Shown: positions 34,661 to 48,951, counted from the stretch's first letter. The stretch: DNA of 64,000 nt from Circinella umbellata (GCA_025093555.1 JAIWNF010000098.1:1-64000), one strand, 5' to 3'. The notes: a model not told the origin generated them from the sequence alone. Translations and numbers: made by a program.

Positions 34661-35888
34661 AAATTAAGAGCCCTAGGACCAATTTCTCTACCTCTCGACT
34701 ATACTCTCCCGCCACATATAAAATATAACATTCATATGTATAAACAATTGTAATATATTCTTTCCCCCATTCTTCCTTATACCTATAAAAACTTTTTTAC
34801 AAGTAAAATTATTATAAGTTATCAGTCTTTTTTTACAAACAGATAATAGTAAGTAATGGTGTCTGACACTCGGTTCCTTGTGATTCGCAAAAAGTTGCGA
34901 CAACTGTATGTTATGTGGTCATTGGGAATGATAATTCTTTGCTTTCATTATAACAAGATAGGGTTCATTGTATAGTAATAATATTTTAAACTGATAAGCT
35001 TTGTTCTAAATTACTTCTCATGTACAGTAGTATATTTTATTGCATGACCTTATTAGCAAAGATGTGCACATTGTCAAACTCTATTAGCTTTTGCTTTTCT
35101 TATCAATGTTGAGCAGTGTATAACATTTATGGGGACTCTATTTTGTTCTGACGTAATGCAGGCTACCATGCCATTTACGGATGAATGACAGAGTTTCGAA
35201 TCATAAACCGTCAGCAGGCAAAAAAAAAGTTATTTTTAAAATCCCTTTTTGTATTGTCAATACAGTAAAGCGGTTCAAGTTTAGATACACTAGAATCACA
35301 TGGTGATCAAGTAAATTACTGATCTGTTATTACAGTGTATGACATAATGATTTATCAGTTTTGAAGGGAATGTTTATATAAACACTTCCAGCATACAATA
35401 TACTCCTGTTCTCTGTTAGTGAACGGTACGTAAAAATATTTATAGTGTGTGTAACATCATCGTCAAAAATCTTTACTTTTTAGTCTTTCCAAAATTTTAT
35501 AGCAACCCTTTTTTTGTGAGAATATAGAGTGATATATATGTACCATTCAAGGATGGTACAAAGAAACTAATTAAAAGAAACTTCCTAATATTGGATTAAA
35601 CTGTGGTGTAAAGAATTACTATGCAATATACAATTTATCATCAGTCGACTTGATTTGCTAAAGTAGAACATATGATTAATAGCTCATATATGTAAACAAT
35701 AACGGTGATATACAAACAAAAAAAAATGAAGTATTTTTAGGAGAAGGGAAAAGAAGAAAGAAAAAACTAAATACACAAATAAATAATAATAAAGAGCCCC
35801 ATTTAATATATATTATAAGTTGGTCGTTCATTTTGAAAGATTCCTTCTTTCTCTTTTATTTATACATTGAATTATATCACACGACAAA
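34661..35888. other. Gene-free AT-rich spacer and 5' region of EF-hand gene
   Basis: About 1.2 kb without a gene. The last 100 bp are CT-rich and probably hold the transcription start of the EF-hand gene. Confidence 0.45.
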
Positions 35889-36661
35889 ATGGTAAACTAA
35901 AAAAAAAAAAAGAACAAAAAGCTACAAAAAAAATTTACTGGAAAAGGATATTTACGCTACATATTTATTTATGATTATTAGACCGGATTCGAGTTTAATG
36001 ATAATGAAATCACCAAATTAAAAAGTGTTTTTGATACCATGGCAGAAGGCCAAAATACACTCGCTGTTGCTACGTTACGGAGTATTTTGAACAAAGCTCA
36101 CACTACATTAGATCAGCAATTAGATGAACGAGTAAGTATTTTTTTTTTTAATTAAATTGGCATGATAAAAAATTACTCATTTACCTTACATAATAGTTGA
36201 GTAAGATTAAAGATCCTATGCGTTTTGATGATTTTTTACAAATCATTGAACAGGTAAAAAAATAGAAAAAGAAATCTATCGAGATTATCAACTAAAGCAT
36301 TGAATCAATTTGATTCACTCTCTTCCATTGTTAAAAATATTTTTATGCATAGCAACGAATGAAAGATCCTGAAGAAGGTTTAAAAAGAGTATTCACTATG
36401 TTAGATAAAGACAGCAAAGGTTTGATCAATGGTGAAGATTTACGTCAAGGCTTACTAAATTTTGGTAAAAAATATTTTCTTTCTTCTACTTTTATGTTTG
36501 TGTGGGTGGGTGAATATAATTTCCATATTTATTTATTCTTATTATTATATGCAGGTGAGACAGTGACAGAAGATGATATACAACGCATGCTACGATCAGC
36601 TGATGTAGATGGTGATGGGATGATTAATTATGAAGAGTTTGTCAAGATTTTAGTATGTTAA
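35889..36661 (+). CDS. Calmodulin-like EF-hand protein
   Basis: Five exons: 35889..35891 (the ATG only), 35982..36131, 36197..36253, 36353..36464, 36555..36661, for 142 residues. It has the two-lobe calmodulin/myosin-light-chain layout. The N-lobe loops are degenerate ([13 protein letters not shown] has lost the Asp ligands), while the C-lobe retains [12 protein letters not shown] (final ligand Asp instead of Glu) and a canonical [13 protein letters not shown]. This suggests one good and one weak calcium site. The pattern fits an essential myosin light chain or a centrin/calmodulin relative better than true calmodulin. The intron directly after the start codon is a feature known from fungal calmodulin genes. 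It is convergent with the APSES gene. Confidence 0.85.
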
Positions 36662-37589
36662 TTTTTTTCTTTTATTATGTATATAGAGATAAAGATAAAA
36701 AAATATAGTATGACAGATGAAGAGACTATTACATAAATATATTCAATTTCAACTTTTTTTACATATTATAGACACCTTCCAGAGTCAATGGTCAAAAATA
36801 ATCCGAAAATGAAAATGTCTTTTTTTATGCAGGATAGTAATCAAAAAAAATGTGCCCCGTGTTTTTGGAATGTATCCTTTCGAAATCAACTACCTCTGTT
36901 TTTTTTAAAAAAGAAAATTTATATAATATAACACTATCGTCATTTATCATCGATCTTCCTAGAAAGACAAAAAAGGGGGGGTCGGGGTTGTTTGGTAAAC
37001 GATCGCCATCACACAATTATATAATAAATACAAAAAAAAACTAGCATTGCATATACATAAAATTGAATTTAATAAAATTGAGCTTATATAAAATCCCAAA
37101 ATAAAATAAAATAAAAGCAAAAATAATAAAGTAATAAGAGAAAAAAAAAAGAACACTAACAAAGTTTTTTCTGCTGGAATGGATGAGTAAAAGAAAAAAT
37201 GAGAAAAAAAGTACATAGGAGAGTAAAAGGAAGAAAAGATATAAAAAAGCGGTGTAATGCATGCTTTTGGGTATTTGAAAGCGAAAAAAAATTATTACAG
37301 CAGAAAGTTTAATACCCTTTTTTTGTGTTTTTTTTTTTTTTTGCGAATGTAAAATGTGTCAATATGTGTTGCTGGACATGTTGATAAAAGAGATGTAGTA
37401 TATGATTGTATATATTTTTGAATTTTTTAAAAGAGAAGGGTTTGTGCAAAAAAAAATACTATTGTTGCTTTTTTTTTAATGTGTAAAAAAAGACTTGAAA
37501 GAAAGCTGCTTATGTGTATATAAAAAAGAAAATGTATGTGTGTGTGTGTGTGTGTGTGTATTATAAAAAAAATATAATATCCTCTTTTT
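36662..37589. other. Convergent 3' spacer with simple repeats
   Basis: About 0.9 kb between two stop codons. It is rich in A/T homopolymers and has a short (GT)n tract near 37541-37559. There is no gene; it probably contains the 3' untranslated regions of both neighbours. Confidence 0.5.
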
Positions 37590-39743
37590 TTATGGATTTG
37601 CTACACCACCGGTTGGATTAACATGTCTGCTAGGTCCTTGATCACCTTGTTGGTGATAAAGATGATATCCAGAAAGATTACTTGTATTATTACTACCGCC
37701 TGAATAACCTGATACTAATCCTCCAATAGATGCTGAAGAATCATGTACACTACTAGGGCCGCCACGATAATCAAAATTATACATATCATTACTTCCACCC
37801 GTTGTATTACTTGTGGATGATGATGAATTTACATGATTATTGTTATTATTTGTTGGATGATATTCTCCGACAGATCGAAGTCCTAGTTTATTATCATGAT
37901 GGTAATTTATGCATTAATCTCTTTGTTTTTGTGTTTTCTTGCATGCTCTGTTGTTACACACATAAACAATATGTACATAAATTTACACATACACATGTAT
38001 TTCTAATAACATATAAACTATTATTTACCTTGTGGAGGCTGGAACGCATGCGATGGAGACATTTGTTGTTGCTGTGAGGATAAAGAAGGTGGAGATGATA
38101 TATGATGATGACTTAAAGGCTGTCGAAACGCACCACCTGTAGTTGAGCCAGTCGCTATCCCGGAAGCAGTAGAAAATCCACTGTCTATGCGACTTCCTGC
38201 AGTACTAGTCGTTGGAGCTGCAGGAGTGAGGCCGGTCATGCTTGCAGCTGCTGCAGCTGCCACTGCACCGTGGTTATGATGGGTATGGTGTATTGGCGAT
38301 GCATATAGGTAGCTACTTGGATTATCCACAAAAAGTGGATGTAAAATATCTACAATTTTATACTGTGTAGCGAGTGTTTTTGCACGAGCAAACGTGATCC
38401 TTGATTTTTCAAACAAATGAAGAAGTTAATAAAAATATTTGATTAAGTAGAAAAAAAAATATACAATAATAATAACTTACCACACACCTTTAAGGTGCAT
38501 AGCACCAACCTTGACAACTACGCGGCCTTTTTCATTTTTTAAAATACCATCGCGTTTACCTCGAGACATGCCAGCAACATTAAGTAATTTGGTACCATTG
38601 ATCATGTCATTGTCTGGATTATAAACCCCACCCAAAAAAAAAATTAATATATCTTTTCTTTCGCCATCCAAATTTTGCATACCCATAGTTAGTGAAAAAT
38701 CAATATACTACTTTACCATGTCTCCTAGCAACACATATACCATTAGCATCAACTTGATAACAAATGGTTCCTTCATCTTCCCATAATGTTGTAGTCAATT
38801 TAGGACGGGGTATAATAGGCGGTCGTGGGGAAGAATGAACTGAAAAACTAGGTAAACCTGCTGGGCCATAGGAATAGCTACTACCAGTATTACTACCATA
38901 TCCCAAGCTATTTGCTGAATGACGTCTATTAGCAGAATAAGGATGGTAAAGATGTTGTCGACCACTATCTGTATTATGACTATTATACGGGCCACCACCA
39001 CCTCCATTACCTCCTGCCATATTACTTGTGCTAGCTACAGACGCAGGAGCTGTTATATTACCTGCGGATGCAGGTGTTGATGGTGGTGGAGCTGCAAAAT
39101 AACTGCTGCTACTGTTACTTGGCGTATTATTATTATTATGATTAATATTAATGTTATTACTGTTGTTGTGATTGTTGGAAGAGGAAGACGATGTTGAAGT
39201 AGGATAAGAAAGTGCTGATACACCTGTTGGTGTAGGTAAACTTGTCGGTAAATGATCGGTATCATTGTTGTTGTTGTTACTATAATCTCGAGAGGAAGGG
39301 AATGACGAATCATTATGCTGTTGGTGTTGCCAAGTTCGATGTATAGGTGCTTCATATTGATTATCATTACTATTGTTTCGTTCATTATTCAATAAACCTG
39401 GAAACGTTGTTCTTGAACTATGAGATGATGGACCTCCTCCAGTAGCGACCGACGCTGATTCGTTGGTATTATTACTATTGATATTGCTGTTAATAGTAGA
39501 ATACCCATCATTTGGACCATTATTACCCGAGTATTTCTGATAATACGATGGCGGCATGGATGTAGGTCTTGCTAGTGGATGGTGTTGTAGTTGATCATGT
39601 GAAGATGACTTGTTGTTGCCACTGTTATTCATGTTGTTGACTGATGAAGCAGATGGTAAAATGGTTAAAATGTTGTTACCGGTATTATTTCCGTATGAAT
39701 GAGTAGATGTTTGTGGTGAAGTATAAGTTGAATGCTGATACAT
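37590..39743 (-). CDS. APSES-domain transcription factor (StuA/Efg1/Sok2 type)
   Basis: Four exons on the minus strand: 39743..38717, 38613..38481, 38399..38029, 37882..37590, for 607 residues. The N-terminal 310 residues are Asn/Ser/His-rich and presumably disordered. Residues about 315-430 are a complete APSES (KilA-N-like, Mbp1-type) DNA-binding domain: [77 protein letters not shown] and ILHPLFVDN. The domain matches the StuA/Efg1/Phd1/Sok2 class rather than Swi4/Mbp1, because there are no ankyrin repeats. These factors control filamentation and asexual development downstream of cAMP-PKA. The C-terminus is again low complexity (Gly/Ser/His), with no second domain. The splice junctions fall inside the APSES domain and restore it exactly. 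About 8 kb upstream is gene-free, as is common for this regulator class. Confidence 0.93.
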
Positions 39744-40312
39744 TAAAAAAAGAATAATGAAAAAGTTTTGGGGTTCTAGTTTCCTTTTTTTTTGTTTTTT
39801 GTTTTTTGTAGTTTCGAAAAGCTTGTAAGGATGCTTTTTTTTTGTAATTGTTATTATTATTTGGCACCTATATAAATCCCAAAGAGAGAAGCGTGAGGTA
39901 GAGGGAAGTAGAAAGATAGAGATATGCCAAGAAAAGAAAAGCAGGGAATAGACCGCGAGATTAGTAAAAGAGTATATATTATATATAGCGTTATTATATT
40001 TTATATAGTAAAAATAAAAGAAAATAAAAAAGAGAAAGAAAAGAAAAAGAAAATAAATTTGAGCTGATCCCAGTATAAGGAATTAACTGTATCAAAAAAG
40101 GGGAGGGTAGGAGTAAGCAGGAGGGAAAAGTGAAGATAGAATATGATTCTGAATAAAAGAGAGAAAGAGAGGAGATCAGAGTGTTATAAGCAACAGCATC
40201 TGTATGAGTGTGGTCATATATATACATTCACATTACTGTATATGTATGTATTATTATTATTTGCCACATAAACACATAAACACACATCCACATATTGCAT
40301 TACTCTCTCTCT

Positions 40313-40353
<41 letters not shown>

Positions 40354-43300
40354 CTCTTTTCTATCTATTTAAATTAAAATATAACAGTAAAAAAGAAGAA
40401 AAGACCATTTCAGAGCACATGAAAGAAACAATTGAGAAGAAAATTTGTTTACTTACAGTGTATTGTTGAAACTGTTGTATGTATATAAAAAATAAATACA
40501 AACTGCTTTTTTGTTTCTTTTTAGGATTTTCGATCAGTAAACTTCCAATTATATATTAAAATAGATAATAGTAGCTGCGTGTTGAGGTTGACTGATGTTT
40601 TAATAATTCGAACTTATTTGACAAAAAAAAAAAAAAAAGATTCGAACTCGGGGCACTATGGTTTTTTTTTTTTTTTTTGGTTGCTGTTTTGTTACTGTCT
40701 GTGAATGCGTGATGTATCTTTCGGATCCTCTTGTGGATTATATACAACAAAATTTAAGATATGTAAATATAAAATATAAAAGAAAGAAAGAAAGCAAATA
40801 ATAAAAATTTGAGTTTATACTTTCACAACAAAGAAAAAAAAAAAGAAGAAATAAACAAAAAAAAAAAACAAAAAAAGGAAGAAAGTTCGGAAAGTTGAAA
40901 GTGTATGTGCTATAAAACTATAAATATATTATGTTTTATGTTAGAAAAAAAAAAAAGAGGGGCTGGCGGGAAACAATTATTTGTATACAGTACGCCTCAC
41001 GTCTTGAAGGAATTAATGGCTTCTTTTTTTTTGCTTATACGTATATGTGTTTTTGTAAGTGAATAGTTATTGAAAGGGAGCAAGAAAAGGAAGTGAGATA
41101 GAGGAAGGGGGCTAGGTCAACTTGTTTTGGATCAAAGAAAGACTTGGCGGGGTAAGGGTATTTGGGGGGAGGTCACTTTGTATATGCTGTGATATGTAAA
41201 ATAATAATTTTTGGATGGAGATCCCAGAAAAAAAGACAAAGGAAAAATAACGGAATCGACAAAGAAAGGGAGCCGACTTACCTTTCTTTAAGAACGCGAA
41301 AGTTTAATAACACACCAACAAAAAAAAACGGATTAAGAATAAAAAAAAGTTGAGTTAAGAGGCACCCAAAAAAAAAAGGAGTTTGCTTAAAAGAAAAAGA
41401 GAAGAAAGTAATAATAATACTAACAAATAATTGGATGAAAAGAAAGAAAGAACAAAATGACAAGTGACTCTGTTGCTATTCTTATCATGTGGATGATGTG
41501 ATGATGATGTTGATGTTGATGCAGGCAAAAGAATAATCAGGTAGTGAATGATATTAGTATTAGTAGTAGTAGTAGTAGTAGTAATAGTGTTACTATACAA
41601 CTACTTATAACAATAACAACTTGGTTCTAGTCTTTACAACAATAATAAAGTGGTTATATTACTCAAAGGACAATGGGAACAATGAACCTTTTTTTTTCTA
41701 CTTAATAGCATATACACTCTTATACTTCTCTCTTTCCTTCTCTTTCTTTAATAGACTTATAAATTAATTATCTGGTACTTTTTGCTTTTTACATTCTTTA
41801 AATGATGATTCAATTGGTTTTTATTTTTATTCTTCTTCTTCTTCCTTCTACATAAATGTTTATCAAATGAAACTTTTTAATTTTTTTATGTTACTCTTTT
41901 TTTGTCTTCGTACATACATTGGGTCCTTGCATGAGGGGTAAAAAAAGAAAAAGAAAGTGTAGGAGAAAGAAAGAAAAAAAGGGGGGAGGGGTTAAAGAAA
42001 AATTAGCACTTTATTCGGGGGAGTGTACCTGATAATAGAAGAAGAGTAGTGTTTTGCTTAAAGGTGGTCGAGGAGTTTCTATAAAACAGGGGGTGTAGGT
42101 CGATGTGGGTGCGTGTAAATGTATAGTGAGAGGTTTTATTGAACAAGTAAAAAAAGGAGTGCATAAATAAGTCAATTGAAATCCATAGAACAACTCTCAT
42201 ATAGTCGAAAATAATGATATTAAGTCAATACATCACAATTCTTCGTTTTGCTTTTATGTAAAAAAATAGGATGATTATTGATGATCAAACAACAATAATA
42301 ATAGCCTATAGTAACCTTCTTTGAGATATAAAATAAAGAAAAAAAGGTAATTATATATGCACAATTATGCATCGTGTGTATAATTGATTATAATGTATGC
42401 ACATGTAAGCCATCATTATTATCGTAATGAACCACATTGGTTTTATGCTTGTTATTTTACTTTTCTTTACTTGGCATATAATCATCAGTATTAAAGCCTC
42501 TTATAACAATTTTCTTCCTTTCTTTCTCACCTAGTCCTCTCCTTCTTTGCAAAATTGAGAGTATATATTTGATCCATATGTCATAGTAATATTGTACACA
42601 AAAATTAAAATGTGTAACTGTGATAGTAATGATGTTTTGATTGATCTGTCTTATATTCCTTTTCCTACCCCATCTTACCCCGAAACTCTTCTTTTAGTTA
42701 GTTTTTCTTTACCCCACTCCTTTATACGCAGGTTATCTAAATGTATGTATGCCACCATAAAAAAATACAATAAAGTATAGTAATCATAGCATACTAATAC
42801 ATGTATACATACACAAAAAAAAACAAGCTTGAATATAAATTAACCAGATGTAATGATAGATATGAGAGTTTTTAATAGTAACAATAGACTTATTTAGCAG
42901 AAGTCATTGATAAGAAAGTTTTATTCCCCAACCATATTTTTTTTTCTCGATCGCTTTATGCAGGGATTCTTTCGTTCTGTGCTCTTTTTTATAATATATA
43001 ATTTTCAGTATCATAGTATGTACTGTAAATGAACATACATAAAAAATAAGCAATTACGATAAATGTTGATATTGATAGAATCGTATTTTTAGACATAATT
43101 AATTAGTGTTGTTTTTCTTAATATCGCTAAAAAAAACGAATATCGATGGTCACATTATTAATTCAAAAAAGAAGAAACTTGCTACATTTTGGTATTAAAT
43201 AAAGTTCAACTGCAAGCAGGTCGTTTGGATCAATTTATTTTATTGTTTATTATGTTGTGTATCATGCCAACAACAATGAGCTCAGGTCTGGAGGTCAGAT

Positions 43301-46300
43301 ATTTGTTCTCTTGATCGATTGAGTACCCACATTATGTATATGTTGTGTAATAGAGAAAAGAAAGGATTACGGGGAGAGAAATGAATATGATGGTAATATA
43401 AAGTAATCAGGGCAGGTCACTACATCACCCACTATATATTGATACCAACTAAATATGCATTATATATCGTAATCTTTCAGACGCACTATTTTTCCCATCA
43501 TTGTTGTTGCTATTGTTACAAATGGTTAAACAATGATTTTGATTACTTGACAGCCAAGAAAGAAAATAAAACTGAAGATCATTATTTGTTTTTGTTTTTT
43601 GTTTTTTTTACACACATACACACATATACATTGTATATTTCCGGTCATTCAGAAATGGCGGGTTCACTTCTCGTGTTCTTCTTGGACAAGGAGGTTAAGC
43701 TGCTACAGAGATTCATGCGGGGTGATGATTTGGGTTTTTTATTTTTCGAAAACCTTATCTCCCCCCCTTTTTCTTAGTTCTCTTTACTTCCACCTCCCCC
43801 CCCCCTTCCCCTTAAAAAAGATCGAAAAAACTCAGTGCGCACGACGTACATAAAATTTCAATGGTCGGCACAAACCTTAATAAAATATACTTATATCGCC
43901 TCATTTTTTTTTGTTTCTTTTTCGGCATCTTTAGGGCTCACAATAAAAATATCATATATATATATATATATTATTGTTTTTTTGATCGATTACTTGAAAA
44001 TTATATACAAAGTCATAGTAGTTATGCTTTGAATTTTGAAAACCTATTGAATCAACAAGAATGGGTTTTCTTCACCAATAAAAGATTTATATGATATAAA
44101 ACAAAAATTAGATACGTATTATGAATAATAAAATTGATTAATGATTGTGATGCGAATGACACCATAATCATTAGTATTCATTCTTGTTTGGTTTTTTTGT
44201 CATTTTCCAAATTATATATGACTATTATATCTTGATCACTTTATTGTCATTATTATGTTTATCATTACTGATCAGTTATCAAAGAGTGTTCTTTTTTTTA
44301 ATTTTCTGCCAAGACCAGTATTAAAAATTATTACTTTTTTTTATATCAACCTGCATGATATTTATCAATCTGGTTCTTTTTCATGCATCCTAAAAAAAAT
44401 AAGATTCATAAAGTGGCGGAGTGAGACTTGAAAAAAATATTGGATTTGTGCAGATTGAAGGAGATCAAAGCAAAAAAAAAAAACATATATATAATCGAAC
44501 AAAAATTACTTCATGCCCGATCCTTTAATACTAGATATATTATTTGAAAAAAACAAGTTTACATTTCTTGCAGTTTCACAGGTACATGCAGGTGAAAGTT
44601 TCACTCTTCTTTCATATTACCATTTTAATTATTTATTTGCGCTAGGAAGGTTTTTTATTACATTTAGTAAAGCATAAAAAAATATAAAACTGGTTCCTGT
44701 TCATTAATGCGAGAAAGCGTATTTTACTATTTTCATTCCCTGCTTCAAAGAAATAACAGAAATTACCGGCAGGCTGAATATAAAAAATAGCTATATACAC
44801 GTCATGTGAAGTGCCGAAGTTTATGTGTGTTGTAGTGGATCTTCACTCCTCTTTTCTTTTTTCTTGTTCTCTCCTTCTCCCCCACTACAATAATATATCC
44901 TGAATTATCTGGGCTATACATTTCTTATAAACAGGAAACCAGTGGTATAGTAATATAAATGCGTGAAGATAACGACTACATAGATGATGATAAGACATAC
45001 ATATTTTTGTTTCTGTTACGATTGAAGTAATACATACGAGAATTCCTCCTTTCAGTAGAAATCAATGTACACCATTTAGTTGTGCGAATAAGACACATAC
45101 ACACACATACATACGTACACACATTATACCAAGAGAAAGTTATGATTATCAGTACAATAAAGAGTTGTTGTTTATACTCTCTTTACTATAATATAAAGCA
45201 CACTTTTTTTCCATTAATGGAGCTCTGTATTATAAAGTTGGTGCCGATGTAGAATAGGTCACTTCTTTTTTACAGTGGCATGTAGTATAATAGCTACTGC
45301 TGTTAAGCTATCTAACATTAGCAATTTGTCTCGTATAAGTAGCTGCCGTCAAGAACATAGGGGATCTATTGCTTGTACATCTCTCCTTTACTATAATTAA
45401 TAATAGGGATGATTATATCCTTTTGAATACTAGTAAGGACTTGTCAAAACTAAATAAAGCGAGAGAAAAAAGATAAATTTATCAAGATGACATAAAAGAA
45501 GAAATAAAAACAATACATTTCTATATTATATGATAATTGTAGTATGAAGCAATCTATTTCTGAAATGAATATTATTGATATTGTTTACTGTTACTTTTAA
45601 AAAAAGATGGTTACTATTGCTCTATCTCTTCTTACTACTGCTATAATAATAGTTATTGCCTTCAATGTTTTTTTTTGGTCTGAGAAAGCCCCCAAAGAAC
45701 ACGCAGTCAAATATTATTATCATATATAACCATTTATTAGAAATTCATCCATAGTAATAATGGATGCAAAAATGCTTTGTTTATATCTACTAATACATGT
45801 TTTTTCATAAATTATTTCGTCAAAGTTTCTTTTTTTCCCGATTCTTTACTACTACTAATGTTAATCATTGTATCAATTATAATGACATTTTCACATATAC
45901 TAGATATGCTTAACTTATTATCAAGAAACCATAACAATGCACAAAATTATATTATAATTACAAGGAAACCTCTGTTTCCCTTTTTTCACATATGTAGATC
46001 TCCATAGTTACCATTTTTTTTTCCGATACATAGTTGATAGCTCTCGAACATCTATAATTCTTTTCTTTAGATGATGCACCATTTTTAAAAAAAGTAAATA
46101 AAAATAAAGTTAACTTGTGAATTATTTTAAAATTCTACAACACAATTTCTAATAGCATTGGTATCTGCAATGCAACTCAAAAAACCAATTGACTGATGCC
46201 ATAGCAACAGCGATACATGATTAGTATTGCTATGGCATTGCGCTCTTAATGAATGACTGATATTCACAAACACTGCATTTCATTAAAAGCGTGTTGTTTA

Positions 46301-47587
46301 GTTTATGCATACCAAAAATTAAATTTATTTGATATATCAAAATCTAGGCTATAAATTTTATTTAACTAATCGCCGTATTATTATTATCATCATTATTTCG
46401 TAACAAAGAAAAAATTATGTTTATTGAACAAACTTTTGATATCGTGGTTATCATCATATAGTACAACTCTTTGGGGGTTTCCCCTATCATATATTCAATC
46501 TCGAATCTTATTATATCGCTCACAATAGATAATAGATGTAAAAATAGAAAACTACGCCAGTATTGCTGTCAAAAAATACCAACTAGTTAAAACCCAGGGA
46601 GCGGGGAGAATGGTCGGGAGGGAATAAGCTTGTTTTATGTACTAATAGAGCTCTTTTTTTTTTATGTACATGTATATGTATATATGTTGTGTGCCTAAGT
46701 CGACAAACAGAATTTTTTTAGCATCGAAAATGGTCAGGAACTTTTTTCTTTTTAATAAAAAAAAAGTTGTCAGAGAAATTATACTGTCCGTCCTCGCGGG
46801 CACACTAAAAAATATGCGAGAATAACATTTTGAGATAATGGAACATCCGCGGAGCATATTTTTAGACAAGTTCTATACTACAAAGCTTTTAGGTCAGGGG
46901 GGGACTGGAGGAACAGACATGTGAGAATGCGTGAAAATCATTATCCAAACTAATTCGGAGGTTAACTTTTAATCACCCGCTTTTCTGTCTTCATTTGTAA
47001 AAAATTTAGATAACAACTAAAAGAGATAAGAATTCTTTTAACTTGCCTATGGTTTAATTGATAAAGATGTTTGATATTTCCTTTCGTTTCATGATAAGTA
47101 AAACGATGAAGTACTACACAGGATAGAGTTATACAAAATACTTTTTTTTTATATATTTCTCTTTTCTCTTAAAGTGTACATTTCGTGTATGGGTAAAATC
47201 TGTCAATCTTTTTTTTTTTTCTTCGCAAATCCAGTTCCATTCCGACAGTCCAAAAAAATTACAAAGATAGAGCGACTCATATTGCAGAAAAAAAAACTAT
47301 CCCACGACTTCCGCTCTGACCGGAATGTGATAATAGTATGCACGGACTCCCAAAATAAAAAATAAAAAAAGCACTGCGCACGCAATTAATATCTGATATA
47401 ATAAATTTTTTATTTTTTAATCTATACAATAGATAATCTAAAATGATATGATTTAAAACATAAAAATTGGGAATTGTATTAATGCATGGTTGTAGTGATG
47501 AAATTGTAAGGAGGGGATTTTCTTCGTTGATAAGAAAAAAAAATGTATACATGTTATTAAAAATGAAGAAATGAATAAAAATGATAG

Positions 47588-47593
<6 letters not shown>
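39744..47593. other. Large gene-free upstream region of the APSES gene
   Basis: About 7.9 kb with no coding sequence I can support. It holds long purine/pyrimidine tracts: (TC)n at 40303-40349, poly-A/T tracts at 40620-40680, and GAA/AGA-rich blocks at 40780-42000. A TAG/GTA trinucleotide run lies at 41560-41583. A hairpin with a 12-bp stem sits at 46196-46238 (ATGCCATAGCAA and its complement). Short frames such as 43439-43777 mix homopolymers and have no domain. The first 2-3 kb next to the gene probably hold its 5' leader and promoter. Confidence 0.55.

Positions 47594-47650
<57 letters not shown>
47594..47650. repeat. (AT)n(GT)n compound microsatellite
   Basis: About 16 AT units followed by 12 TG units, likely length-variable between strains. 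Confidence 0.95.
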
Positions 47651-47656
<6 letters not shown>

Positions 47657-47785
47657 GCCTAAGAATTATTAATGAATGATTATGGGAGATAGTAACAAGT
47701 TGGAAAAACAAAAGATTATTTTGTTATATGGCGGGTATATTTAAGTAGTAAAAAGATCTTGATGCGCCAGTAAAGGTTTGTTTAT

Positions 47786-47935
47786 TTACTTTGTCTTGTT
47801 AAAGTAAAGAACATCATTCTTGCATTCTTGTGCATATGTATAAATCAAAGCACCTGCAGTAGTAGTAAGGGCTAATTTCTTGCCAACTTGAGTAGCAGCA
47901 GTACCAGTAGCGAAACGGAAAATACGGTTATACAT
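47786..47935 (-). CDS. Small 49-residue protein, possibly mitochondrial
   Basis: A single exon. The frame is open further upstream, but residues before the ATG at 47935 are AT-homopolymer translation. The chosen start gives MYNRIFRFATGTAATQVG followed by KKLALTTTAGALIYTYAQECK and a polar end. The first 20 residues are basic, hydroxylated and free of acidic residues, like a mitochondrial import signal. Residues about 18-36 could form one membrane helix, the size and layout of a small accessory subunit of a respiratory complex or ATP synthase. I cannot name it. Confidence 0.55.
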   Translation of the reverse strand: MYNRIFRFATGTAATQVGKKLALTTTAGALIYTYAQECKNDVLYFNKTK

Positions 47936-48100
47936 TCTTGTTATATGTGTTGTATAAATGGGAGAAAGAAAAAAAAATATTTCTTTGGTTTGAAGAGAAA
48001 TTTGATGATAGCTAAAACAAAAAAAGATCGGTCCTCTTTTATATATGCTGGATTTTTCAAAAAAAAATTTGATATACTGGGAAACCGCGGGTAATTTCAA

Positions 48101-48951
48101 ACCATTTTTTCAAAAAGATCAACGATCGCCCGCGGAAGTGTGCACGTTTGCACCATGGTGACTCACCAAAAGGATACAGCGCACAAAAGGAAATCCCAAA
48201 ATAGTTGTCAAATTAATAAAATGATTGGATAGAAAGATAGAAAATGATTGGAACAATTTTACAAAGACCCAAAAAAAAAAAAAAATTCTCTCCGTCTTTG
48301 GTAATTAGCCCGACTTTTGGTTTAGAACTTCTTTTTTTCTTTAAGCCCTAGAACTTGTCGGGTAATTTTTTCTTTAACTTTTGACAGGCAACAGAGAAAA
48401 AATAGAAAGATGAGATTTAAAGGTTTAAAAGAAAGTTTTGTTGGTTTGGGGAAAAGACTCACTGCTAATATATAGTAGCTATTTTAATAATATATAGTAA
48501 TCAATTCCTCCGCTATAACAAATCGTTCCCCACATATTATTTATGATTGATGGGCTTTTCTATAATATCAATGAAAGATAATAATTTTACTTATCGAATA
48601 GATCAATAAAGAGTTATCATTTGTGAGAGTAAAAAGCCAACATTTATTTAGTATGATAAGTTTGGTTTAATTGATTTTTACTGTTTATTTATTTTATGTG
48701 CATTACAATCAAGTAAAGTCATGCCCAGATACTTATAAACCCTCCTTCCTCTCCTCCCCTTCCCCCCCTTAATTTTTTTTCTTGGCTCTTTTTCTTCTTT
48801 GCCACTCATTTACTCTCACAGACAAGAAATTCGTACAGATATAAAAACTAGAATTGATATTTTACATTTCTTTTTCTCTTTTCTTTACTACTACTACTTC
48901 TTTAAGGACAATAAGAATAAAACCCAACTTTTCCCGCTTTTACTTTTTATT
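48101..48951. other. Spacer upstream of the arrestin-fold gene
   Basis: About 0.85 kb with no gene. The final 200 bp are CT-rich and are the probable promoter and leader of the following gene. Confidence 0.5.

Noticed and set aside
40600..40700. tRNA-like GATTCGAACTC sequence
   Set aside because: It resembles a B box, but no acceptor or anticodon stem can be paired and it lies between poly-A and poly-T tracts.
43439..43853. Overlapping 112- and 84-codon plus-strand frames
   Set aside because: Two different frames over the same AT-rich DNA with homopolymer-derived residues and no domain.
45608..45730. 40-codon frame with a hydrophobic segment
   Set aside because: Hydrophobicity follows from T-rich DNA; no promoter, intron or homologue in the window supports it.
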